64,000 bases of DNA from Hemerocallis citrina (taxonomy: Eukaryota; Streptophyta; Magnoliopsida; Asparagales; Asphodelaceae), in the NCBI GenBank assembly GCA_017893485.1, contig JACEHZ010000366.1:549001-613000 (forward strand), given 5' to 3'. The notes below the pieces were generated by a model. The model was not told the origin of the DNA. It searched no databases and saw nothing but the letters and a program-made list of their open reading frames with translations. Shown here in pieces: positions 46,230-55,008 of this stretch. Numbering within the stretch: the first letter of the stretch is position 1; every line of letters begins with the position of its first letter. A program made the position numbers and the translations under genes.

Positions 46230-48086
46230 ATGCCTCCAAAGAAGGTCAGATCAAGAGGGTCAAACCGTGGGGCTAATCCCGCCGACCCTACAGAGGAAGC
46301 CCCTCTCAACCCTATTCCACAGCACGATCTTCCTCCGCCGGCCCAGCAGGGCCAGCCTCCTCTTCCCAAGCAGCAACCCAACAATGGCCCTTCCGGCCAT
46401 AACGGTCGGAAGCAGAAGCAGCCCCTCAACCCGGACCATGTCTCGGTCCATAATGGGTCATCGGACTCAATGGCTTCTCATCATCCCGACCTCCGCAACA
46501 CACTCCTGAACCGCCAGAAAGATGAGGACCTCCGCACCCACCTTGATGAGAGGCGGGCCCGAGAGAGAGCCTCCCGCCAGCATCGTGGTGAGCGGTCGCC
46601 TCATCGCCGAGAGGGCAGACGGTCTCCGGATCGAAGGGGCCGAGCGGCATCTCCCGACCGCCGAAGGAGGGGGCCACAGTCCCTCGCGAATCGGCATCAT
46701 CGCAGGAACAATGACGCACCCATCACCCGTGCCGAGTTCCTACAATTCCAAGACACCGTACTGCAGGCTCTCAACCTTCGGCAGAACGCCCAAAATGCCC
46801 AGAGGGCTCCAACGCCCCCGAGGGATCCCAGTCCTCATCGCCGAACCCGAAGTCCTTCCCCGGCTCCCAGCCGCCAGCAGCTGCACTACAGTTCTCGCCG
46901 ATCCCAGGACTACCGGCGCCGCAGTCCGCGCTCCCCTTCCTATGAAGAGGAGTCCGGGGGGTCATATGATTACCAGCGGAGGGACGACACCCTCATCCGC
47001 CGCGTCCATGAGGTGGAAAGGCGTATTAGCCGCATGAACAGAGAGGAGGAGTCCCGAGCAGGAACAGTCCGTCCCAGCAGACCCCCTTTCTCTCGGTCGA
47101 TCATGGAGGCCCACATACCGAGGGGTTTCAAACCTCCGCAGTTTGAAACGTACTCAGCGGAATCCGACCCAGTTGATCACGTCGAAAGCTTCAAGACCCT
47201 GATGCTGATCCATCAAGCTTCCGACGCCGTGCTCTGCAGGACCTTCCCCGCCACCCTCAGGGGGTCGGCTCGGGAATGGTATTCCAAACTCGCTCCCTCC
47301 TCGATCTTCTCGTTCGAGCAGTTTGAGACACTGTTCATAACTCACTTCGTGAGTAGCAGGCGAGCTGAGAAGACAAGCCTCTCCCTACTGAACCTGCGGC
47401 AGGAAAGGGAAGAGAAGCTGCGGGACTATATGAAGAGATTCACCGTAGAGGTCAGGTCTATCGCCTCCATAGACCAGTCAAAGGCGACCGTGGCATTCCA
47501 GTCGAACGTCCTCAACGCCAACCTCCGCTCGTCCCTAGCCAAGAAGCCCCCGCATGACTTCGCCGACCTCCTCCTGAGGTGCGAGAAGTATATCCGAGCA
47601 GAGGAGGCTGAAGCCCTCCCGAGCTTCAGGGGGTCCTCCTCAGGGTCGAAGAGGAAGGCGACGGGGGAAGAGGGGTCCAAGAAAGCACAGAAGGACAACG
47701 GCGGTCAGCGTCGCCCTTCCCCCAGGTTCGAGAAGTTCACTCCCCTCACCACTAACGTCTCCACCATCCTAATGGAGGTGGAGAAGGAGGGAGTCATCCC
47801 TCCAGATCCGAGGATGCATTCCTCGGCAAAGAGGAGGAACAAAGATAAATGGTGTCGTTACCATCGGGATCACAGCCACGACACGAACGACTACCGGGCA
47901 TTGAGAGACGAGATAGAAGCCCTCATCCGGAGGGGGCAGTTGGCCAAATTCGTGAAGGCTAACGATCGGGCGGATCGCAATTCTCCTCCGCCTCGGGGGG
48001 CTAACAAGCGCTCCGAGCAACGCGAAGAGACACCCGAGTTTGAGGAAGAACGGATTCTACACATGATCCATGGGGGGCTCCTCTAA
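46230..48086 (+). CDS. gag: Gag of Tat-2 (618 aa)
   Basis: Particle-forming structural protein. The ATG at 46230 (MPPKKVRSRGSNRG) is chosen because upstream in-frame sequence is LTR and primer site and the frame has no earlier ATG within the leader. Residues 1-300 are very rich in Arg, Pro and Ser with RS-like repeats, unusual compared with other gypsy gags. The retrotransposon-gag core lies at about residues 310-455 (LRGSAREWYSKL, LSLLNLRQEREEKLRDYM). A zinc-knuckle-like motif lies at about residues 542-555 (CRYHRDHSHDTNDY), in which the last Cys is Tyr. The stop at 48084 overlaps the pol start by 17 nt. In the Tat-1 relative the frame appears continuous with pol. Confidence 0.93.
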   Translation: MPPKKVRSRGSNRGANPADPTEEAPLNPIPQHDLPPPAQQGQPPLPKQQPNNGPSGHNGRKQKQPLNPDHVSVHNGSSDSMASHHPDLRNTLLNRQKDEDLRTHLDERRARERASRQHRGERSPHRREGRRSPDRRGRAASPDRRRRGPQSLANRHHRRNNDAPITRAEFLQFQDTVLQALNLRQNAQNAQRAPTPPRDPSPHRRTRSPSPAPSRQQLHYSSRRSQDYRRRSPRSPSYEEESGGSYDYQRRDDTLIRRVHEVERRISRMNREEESRAGTVRPSRPPFSRSIMEAHIPRGFKPPQFETYSAESDPVDHVESFKTLMLIHQASDAVLCRTFPATLRGSAREWYSKLAPSSIFSFEQFETLFITHFVSSRRAEKTSLSLLNLRQEREEKLRDYMKRFTVEVRSIASIDQSKATVAFQSNVLNANLRSSLAKKPPHDFADLLLRCEKYIRAEEAEALPSFRGSSSGSKRKATGEEGSKKAQKDNGGQRRPSPRFEKFTPLTTNVSTILMEVEKEGVIPPDPRMHSSAKRRNKDKWCRYHRDHSHDTNDYRALRDEIEALIRRGQLAKFVKANDRADRNSPPPRGANKRSEQREETPEFEEERILHMIHGGLL

Positions 48087-51000
48087 TTCCTCCCGGAAGG
48101 CCTTCGTCCGAGAGGTCAACTCGGTTCACAGTGCCCCTCCCCCCAAAGGTCTCGGCGTCTCTGTGTCTTTCTCCGACGCAGACCTCGAAGGGGTCCGAAC
48201 CCCACACTGTGATGCCCTCGTCATCGACCTCCGCATGGCCAACTTCAAGGTGCAGAGGATCTTAGTAGACAATGGGAGTTCGGTCAATATTCTCTTCCTC
48301 TCGGCCTTCCGAGGCCTGCAGCTGTCCCGGGATCGTCTCAAGTCGGCCGGTTACATGCTCCACGGGTTCACGGGGGTCCCGATAACTGTCGAGGGAGTAA
48401 TAAACCTGGACGTAACCGCGGGAAGCGCCCCTACTACCCGGACCGAGCCGATGGACTTCATGGTCGTCGACGTCCCGGCAGCGTATAATGTCATTCTAGG
48501 CCGACCCGGCCTAGCCGCCTTGGAAGCTGTCCCCTCGGCGTACCATTTGAAAATGAAGTTCCCCACTCGGTCGGGAGTAGGGGAAGTCAGGGGAAGCCAA
48601 GAAATAGCCCGGAAGTGCTACATGACTTCCACCGGGGGACCAGTGCTCTCGCTCGAGACACTAGAAATCCCCGAGCCAAAAGCTCAGCCAACGTCCGAGC
48701 CGGCGGACGAGTTAGAAGAAGTGCTCTTCTCGGACGAGGACCCGAGCCGGAAGTTCCTCATCAGCAAATCCTTGCCGACCGCACTGTGCTCGGACCTGAT
48801 TAAATGCATCCGGGATAACCGTGACTTGTTTGCATGGTCGGCCGCGGACATGCCCGACATTTCCGAGGAGCTGCTCGTCCATCGCCTAAGTGTCGAACCG
48901 GGGTGCAAACCGGTTCAGCAGAAGAGGCGAAAGTTTGCTCCCGGGCGACAGCAGGCCATCAAGAAGGAGGTGGATAAACTGCTGAAGGCCAAGTTCATAC
49001 AGGAGGTAAATTACCCTGAGTGGCTCTCCAATGTTGTAATGGTCAAGAAGTCGAACGGCTCTTGGAGAATATGCATCGACTTCACCGACCTAAATAAGGC
49101 ATGTCCGAAGGACCCATTCCCTCTTCCAAACATCGACACCCTCATTGACGCCACCTCTGGCCATGAGCTCCTCAGCTTCATGGATGCCTTCTCAGGCTAT
49201 AATCAAATCCGAATGTTCCCTCCGGACATTCTGAAGACCTCCTTCATCACCGACCAGGGCCTCTACTGCTATCAGGTCATGCCGTTCGGGTTGAAGAACG
49301 CGGGCGCCACCTATCAGCGCCTCGTCAATAAGGTCTTCCAGAACCAGATAGGTCGGAATATGGAGGTGTACGTTGACGACATGCTCGTCAAAAGTGTCCG
49401 AGGCATTGATCACGTGGCCGACCTCCAGGAGGCCTTCGGTGTGTTGAGAAGGCACAACATGCGGCTGAACCCGAACAAGTGTGCGTTCGGGGTCTCCTCG
49501 GGAAAATTCCTCGGCTTCATGGTAAGCCAACGAGGAATCGAAGATAATCCCAAGAAGATTAAGGCCATATTAGACATGGCCCCGCCTCGGAACATCAAGG
49601 AGGTGCAGAAGCTTACCGGTCGACTCGCCGCTATCGGTCGGTTCCTCTCGAAGTCGGGGGAAAAGCACCTCCCCTTCTTCAAAGCACTCAGGGGGGCTAA
49701 GGGTTTTGAATGGGGCCAACCACAACAGGAATCGTTCGACCAACTGAAGGCATACTTGGTGAACCCCCCTCTGCTCAGCAAACCGGTCCCGGGCGAGACT
49801 CTCTTCGTCTACTTGGCTGCTTCCGAGCAGACCCTAAGTGCTGTCCTGGTAAGAGAGGAGGACCGGTCCCAAAGGCCCATCTACTACGTGAGCAAGGTGC
49901 TTCGGGACGCCGAGCTCCGCTATCCGAAGATAGAGAAGATGGCCTACGCCCTAGTCACAGCGGCGAGGAAGCTTTGGCCATACTTTCAGTCCCACTCGAT
50001 CGTCGTCCTCACCGACCAACCCCTAAAGCAGATCCTCTACAAGCCTGAGACCTCGGGCCGGCTGATGAAGTGGTCCATAGAGCTGAGCCAGCATGACATC
50101 TCTTACCAGCCTCGGACAGCAATTAAGGCGCAGGCACTCACTGACTTCATCGTAGAGTCCACTATCCCTGAGGTCGGCCACATCCCGAATGGACCCCCCA
50201 TTTGGACAGTCTTCGTGGACGGATCCTCCTGTAATGAAGGAGGCGGCGCCGGCATCATTCTAAACGGCCCTGACGACTTCGTCCTCCAGTACGCGATCCG
50301 CATGAACTTCAAGGCCTCGAACATTGAGGCAGAGTACGAAGCACTCATTGCTGGCCTCGGACTTGCACGAAGTGCTGGGGCGCAGCGCCTCCGAATCCAC
50401 AGCGATTCCCAGCTCGTCGTAAACCAGGTCTTGGGCGAGTACGAGGCCCGAGACGAGCGGATGGCGAAGTACCTTGCTAAGGTTTGGGCCCTCATGGGCC
50501 GGTTCGAGGAGGCGCTCATTCAGCGGTTCCCTCGTGAAGAGAACTCACAGGCCGATGCCCTCTCCAAATTGGCCTCGTCCTCCCTGCAAGGTCTCGAACA
50601 GACCGTACTGATCGAAGTCCTCTCTAAGCCGAGCATCGAAGACGAGACACCCGGCTCGGCAGAATCGTTGCCGGTCATGTTACAAGATAATTGGATGAAG
50701 CCTTTAGTGGAGTTCTTAAGGGACGGGCTCCTACCCGAAGACCCTAAAGAGGCTCGCCGAGTCAGAACCCGGGCCGAGCGGTATGTCTTGATCGAGGGCA
50801 TCCTATACAGACGCTCTTTCTCTCAAATAGACGGCCGACCGTACCTAAGGTGCCTCTCTCCGGATCAGGCCGAATATGCCCTACAAGAGCTCCACGAAGG
50901 CATCGGAGGGGCACACTCAGGATTTAGGTCCTTGGCCCGAAAAGCTTTGAATTATGGGTACTTCTGGCCGACCCTCCTTCAAGACGCCGAGCGACACGTT

Positions 51001-51957
51001 CGGCAATGCAGCTCTTGTCAGAGACACTCCAACATCCGTCGCCTCCCTCAGGCCAACCTCGCCTCCCTATCAAGTCCCATCCCCTTTGCAATGTGGGGGA
51101 TGGATTTACTAGGGCCTTTCCCTCCGGCTCCGGGTCAGTTCAGGTTCTTGGTCGTAGCCATCGACTACTTCTCGAAGTGGGTCGAGGCCGAGCCCCTTGC
51201 CACTATAACCGAGAACAAGGTGGTACAGTTCTTCTGGAAGAGCATCATCTGTAGGTTCGGCGTCCCCCGTGTCCTCGTGACGGACAACGGGACTCAGTTC
51301 ACTGGCGCAGCATTCCGAGCTCTATGCGACGACCTTGCTATCCAGCAGCGCTTCTCGCCCGTCTCCCACCCTCAGTCGAACGGACAAGCAGAAAATGCTA
51401 ATCGGCAGATCCTCGCAGGCATCAAGAAAAGCCTGGACAAAAGTTCCAAGGGCTTATGGGTCGACCAACTCCCTAACGTCCTATGGAACTACCGCACGAG
51501 CAAGCGGACCCCCACAGGCGAGTCCCCTTTCAACCTCACCTATGGGTCCGAGGCCGTGATACCTCTCGAGGTCGGAATACCTTCCCCTCGGCTCACAACC
51601 TATGACGAAGCACAGAATGCCAGGGACCTCAGAGCAGACTTAGACCTGATAGATGAACTGAGGGAAAGAGCGGCGATTCGGCAGCAGAGTTACCGAAGAA
51701 GGGTTGAACTGGCGTACAATAAAAAGGTCCGACCCGCCAACCTTAAGCAAGGAGATTTAGTCTTGAGAAAGTTGGCCATATCCTTCCCCAATCAGAAAAG
51801 CAAGCTGGCTCCGAACTGGGAAGGGCCGTACAGGGTCACGAGGGTAGTTCGGCCCGGAGCTTATCGTCTTGAAGATCTAGAGGGCAGAGAGCTTCCGAGG
51901 ACCTGGAATGCCGACCACCTCCTAAAATACCAAGAGAGCGCTCCGGCGCCACTCTAA
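48070..51957 (+). CDS. pol: Pol of Tat-2 (1295 aa): protease, RT, RNase H, archaeal-type RNase H, integrase
   Basis: Uninterrupted frame. Protease has catalytic DNGSS at residues 67-71. RT spans about residues 295-500, with PFGLKNAGATYQ and YVDD at 434-437. The first RNase H (about 565-660) reads YLAASEQ where active enzymes have TDAS, so its first catalytic Asp is missing. The archaeal-type RNase H (about 710-840) opens VFVDGSS with Asp717 and carries HSDSQLVVNQV, the second RNase H known from Tat elements. The integrase zinc-finger is H..H..C..C at about 940-990; the core has Asp1012, Asp1072 and Glu1108 with D-35-E spacing. A GPY-like module (WEGPYRVTRV) is near the C terminus; there is no chromodomain. 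Gag ends in another frame, so pol would need a frameshift or internal start; the ATG at 48070 is only nominal. Catalytic residues of RT, aRNase H and integrase are intact. Confidence 0.95.
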   Translation: MGGSSNSSRKAFVREVNSVHSAPPPKGLGVSVSFSDADLEGVRTPHCDALVIDLRMANFKVQRILVDNGSSVNILFLSAFRGLQLSRDRLKSAGYMLHGFTGVPITVEGVINLDVTAGSAPTTRTEPMDFMVVDVPAAYNVILGRPGLAALEAVPSAYHLKMKFPTRSGVGEVRGSQEIARKCYMTSTGGPVLSLETLEIPEPKAQPTSEPADELEEVLFSDEDPSRKFLISKSLPTALCSDLIKCIRDNRDLFAWSAADMPDISEELLVHRLSVEPGCKPVQQKRRKFAPGRQQAIKKEVDKLLKAKFIQEVNYPEWLSNVVMVKKSNGSWRICIDFTDLNKACPKDPFPLPNIDTLIDATSGHELLSFMDAFSGYNQIRMFPPDILKTSFITDQGLYCYQVMPFGLKNAGATYQRLVNKVFQNQIGRNMEVYVDDMLVKSVRGIDHVADLQEAFGVLRRHNMRLNPNKCAFGVSSGKFLGFMVSQRGIEDNPKKIKAILDMAPPRNIKEVQKLTGRLAAIGRFLSKSGEKHLPFFKALRGAKGFEWGQPQQESFDQLKAYLVNPPLLSKPVPGETLFVYLAASEQTLSAVLVREEDRSQRPIYYVSKVLRDAELRYPKIEKMAYALVTAARKLWPYFQSHSIVVLTDQPLKQILYKPETSGRLMKWSIELSQHDISYQPRTAIKAQALTDFIVESTIPEVGHIPNGPPIWTVFVDGSSCNEGGGAGIILNGPDDFVLQYAIRMNFKASNIEAEYEALIAGLGLARSAGAQRLRIHSDSQLVVNQVLGEYEARDERMAKYLAKVWALMGRFEEALIQRFPREENSQADALSKLASSSLQGLEQTVLIEVLSKPSIEDETPGSAESLPVMLQDNWMKPLVEFLRDGLLPEDPKEARRVRTRAERYVLIEGILYRRSFSQIDGRPYLRCLSPDQAEYALQELHEGIGGAHSGFRSLARKALNYGYFWPTLLQDAERHVRQCSSCQRHSNIRRLPQANLASLSSPIPFAMWGMDLLGPFPPAPGQFRFLVVAIDYFSKWVEAEPLATITENKVVQFFWKSIICRFGVPRVLVTDNGTQFTGAAFRALCDDLAIQQRFSPVSHPQSNGQAENANRQILAGIKKSLDKSSKGLWVDQLPNVLWNYRTSKRTPTGESPFNLTYGSEAVIPLEVGIPSPRLTTYDEAQNARDLRADLDLIDELRERAAIRQQSYRRRVELAYNKKVRPANLKQGDLVLRKLAISFPNQKSKLAPNWEGPYRVTRVVRPGAYRLEDLEGRELPRTWNADHLLKYQESAPAPL

Positions 51958-52127
51958 GTATCATAGGATATCGAGCCATTCCAGTCCTCTGACTTGTAAC
52001 CTATTTTCATAAATTGTACTATGTAAAACGGTTCGCCGTCGATTATCAATAAAGAAAGCTCTTTCGTGTTTGTGAATTCGCATGTTTCTCTCCCCTCTTA
52101 CCACCTGCTTTTTAAATTGTGATTTCA
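51958..52127 (+). other. Pol 3' flank, no gene seen
   Basis: Short AT-richer stretch between the pol stop and the first tandem array. It contains aataaag near 52050, a possible polyadenylation-type signal. Confidence 0.35.
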
Positions 52128-52710
52128 ACCAATGGTTCGGAGTCCACGTTCGGCTCGACCTCACCTCCTCGGCTCGTCCCCGGACGAACTAGGGGTAGAC
52201 CGTCGTTCGGAACTGCTCCCACAACCATTGAACTACACCGATGGTTCGGAGTCCAACACTCGGCTCGACTTTACCTCCTCGGCTCGCCTCCGAGCGAGCC
52301 AGGGGTAGATCGCCGTTCGGAATTGCTCCCACAACCGTTGAACTAAACCGATGGTTCGGAGTCCAACACTCGGCTCGACTTTACCTCCTCGGCTCGCCTC
52401 CGAGCAAGCCAGGGGTAGATCGCCGTTCGGAATTGCTCCCACAACCGTTGAACTAAACCGATGGTTCGGAGTCCAACACTCGGCTCGACTTTACCTCCTC
52501 AGCTCGCCTCCGAGCGAGCCAGGGGTAGATCGCCGTTCGGAATTGCTCCCACAACCGTCGAACTAAACCGATGGTTCGGAGTCCAACACTCGGCTCTACT
52601 TTACCTCCTCGGCCCGCCTCCGAGCGAGCCAGGGGTAGATCGCCGTTCGGAATTGCTCCCACAACCGTCGAACTACAACGATGGTCCCGGAGTCCAACAC
52701 TTAGCTCCCA
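52128..52710 (+). repeat. Tandem array, 110-bp unit, about five copies
   Basis: The phrase gatggttcggagtccaacac recurs with 110-bp spacing (about 52240, 52350, 52460, 52570), with diverged first and last units. Middle units are nearly identical. It lies in the 3' untranslated region of Tat-2 directly after pol. Frames through it repeat with the same period and are not genes. Plant Tat/Ogre-type elements are known to carry such variable 3' arrays, which can seed satellites. Confidence 0.93.
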
Positions 52711-52839
52711 GTCCCCCCAAGCTTGCTTCGCGGCAAACTGGGAGTGGTCCACCCCTCTGCTCCGTCAGTGGAGGGACACCGAAGTTACGTTCGGCCACAT
52801 AATCCGAGCACTCCTGCCTAATAGCCGAAGCCCGAAGCC

Positions 52840-53130
52840 CTACGCCTTCGGTCGGCTACCGAGCAAGTGCCTTCCCGAGCTCGCAAACGGAGAAAACTCA
52901 CTTTCTCCTCAACTTTCGCACATGATCTCGATCAGACGGTCCAGATCTTGCCACCGACGCTAAACGACAAGATAGCGTTTTCTTGGGAACTGAGCCGCCT
53001 CGAGATTCGTGCCTACGTTCAACGGCTCAGATCTTGCCACCTGCGCTAAACGACAAGATAGCGCTTTCTTGGTGACCGAGCCGCCTGGGGATTCGTGTCG
53101 TACCTTGTCAGAGTTGCTAAGCGACGAAAT
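52840..53130 (+). repeat. Isolated copies of the 59500-60420 repeat family
   Basis: ccgagcaagtgccttcccga and gacaagatagcgttttcttg at 52856-53075 match the ~223-bp units near the 3' end. A further diverged copy lies at about 57700-57870. The repeat family is therefore spread on both sides of the antisense genes. Confidence 0.8.
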
Positions 53131-53356
53131 ACTGTACTCATAGGTACCCCGTTCGGTTCAACAGTCTCGCCGACGGAACTAACACGCTCGGTTCGAGGAT
53201 CTCGGCGCGACCAACACAGTTATAAGCAAGATGAATATGCAGAGCAACGAAAGATATTTTATTAAACAAACAGACCAGAATACAAAGCACATCTTTTTCA
53301 TGGTTACAAAGTGTTGGCAAACAAAATACACGCCGCCGACCCACTACACCTGGCCC

Positions 53357-54840
53357 TCATATGGAGATATCTTCACTAGACTGCTCGGTCGCCTGTTTGT
53401 CCTCCTCGGCTGATAGCTCCCCTGCATCCTTCCGGAGCTTCGCTACCACAGTCTGCAAGTGTCGAATCTCCGAGAGCAAATCGTCCCGCTCGGCTATAAT
53501 CTTCGACTGGTTGTGCCGAATACACTTGACCCGAAGAGCGTTGCTGAAAGCGGTTTGCGAATCTTCGTCCCCTTCTGCAGGGGTCAACTCGGCGATCCTA
53601 TTCTCCAAGCGTTGGATCTCGGTTTCCCGTAGGTCGAGGACGGACAAAAGGTGGGTCTGCTCACTCTCAGCTCGGCGTAACTCCAGCTCGACGCTCCTAG
53701 GACTCAGAGCCCCCGCCCCAGAAGCGGCCTCGGATTCAGAGTCATCATCCGAGCCGTGGAGATCAGCATATGGGTCGGCCGCCTCGAGCTGAAAAAAGGG
53801 AAAAACAAATAGCAAGACTTCAAAACATCGCCGAGGCCCAACACTTAAAATTTTTCCAAATCACAAATCCGGATTCATATTCAGACATATTAATTCTACA
53901 TACAACGAGACCGACCCTACTACAACGTTTTACAACAAATCAGAAGGGACATAAAGCGACATGGTCAGGTCCTCTTCGGAAGGGGAACGCTTCGGTTTAA
54001 GGAAACGCGAGGACGACGAGGCCTGCCCTCCGAGCTCGATCCTAAACCAACGAAGCGCGACCCCCCTTCGCTGCTGACCCTAACTGCAGTGCCGACCGAG
54101 GCCCCGCTCGACGAGACGGCCGCACTGCTCTGAGCGTCGGCTGGACTCCGTCCGGTCATAGGCGAGCATGTCGCAAGTTCGTAAAAAGAAATCCCTCTCT
54201 CGCTCTCTTCACGAGTACATGACGTACTGCGGACGTTAGCCCTCTCCGGCATAGGCTTGAGCGACGCGACCTCTTCCTCCAGTTCAATGATTCAGTCTCT
54301 CAGAGCGTCGTCCTTCGCCATCTTCTTCGGACGAGAAGGTCTTGACGAGCCAGAGACGGTGGCGCCATCAGTCGCGAGCCGTCGAAAGTGAGTGACCTCG
54401 ATCCCCCTATCTATCGTAATCCTTCTGAGCCTGTCGACCTCGGCCAACAATCTCTTACGCTCGGCCGACGCCTTCTCTAGCTCGGAAGTTAGCTTCTCTT
54501 CCGCCACCGAGCGTTCTTTCTCCGCCAATTCCATGTGTTGGACCTCGGCCAAAAGCTCGCCATTCTTCTGCTCGGCGGCAGTGAGCTCTCTACGGAGCCG
54601 CTCGACCTCGCCCTCAAGAGCAGAGACCGGGGGTCGCTTTCGTAGCTGCGCCAACTCGCGACACTTCGTCCTGGCCAGCGCCTTTACCTCCCCCAGTTCC
54701 AAAAATAAGTAAAAGCACTTATCATGGCTCAATGACAGCACTCGCTTCGTCTTGACTGACTCCTTACGGAGGTACGAAACCTCCGTGATCAGACCGAACT
54801 TCACCTGAAAAGCGGAGATAAATCCGATGGGACGATGCAT
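53357..54840 (-). pseudogene. Antisense coiled-coil region of Tat-2 (downstream part)
   Basis: Minus-strand pieces: 54806-54292 with a Glu/Arg/Leu-rich coiled coil (ELAQLRKRPPVSALEGEVER, then EEKLTSELEKASAERK) after an acceptor-like cttttcag; 54252-53965, low-complexity Ser/Arg/Gly; and 53790-53357, acidic (SDDDSESEAAS) then coiled coil (LELRRAESEQ and ERDDLLSEIRHLQ), preceded by tttcag. The order, splice-like borders and heptad character suggest exons of one gene, either the 3' end of the gene at 55009-57327 or a second one. I do not recognise a family beyond coiled coil. Introns are inferred and unverified. Confidence 0.55.
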
Positions 54841-55008
54841 GGAAACATCTACAACTAGTCACACGCAAATCCGAGGCTCAACACTTGGATAAATTTTGGC
54901 CAAACAAAATGTTTTCATTCAAAACCGAGGAGAAAGTTTTACAAAAGCGGTGGCCAGTCCGCAGTTAGGCTTACAAAAAAGAGACAAAAAAAAAAATAGA
55001 CAACCGAG

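Noticed and set aside
48126..50801. Long minus-strand frames opposite Tat-2 pol
   Set aside because: Shadow frames of a GC-rich gene; they have no domain, whereas the plus frame carries all catalytic motifs.
52128..52710. CRISPR-like array
   Set aside because: Units are contiguous 110-bp tandem repeats without short direct repeats separated by unique spacers; this is a plant retrotransposon 3' region.
52241..52802. Several ~70-residue frames in a row on the plus strand
   Set aside because: They repeat with the 110-bp period of the tandem array and have no domain; they are by-products of the repeat.
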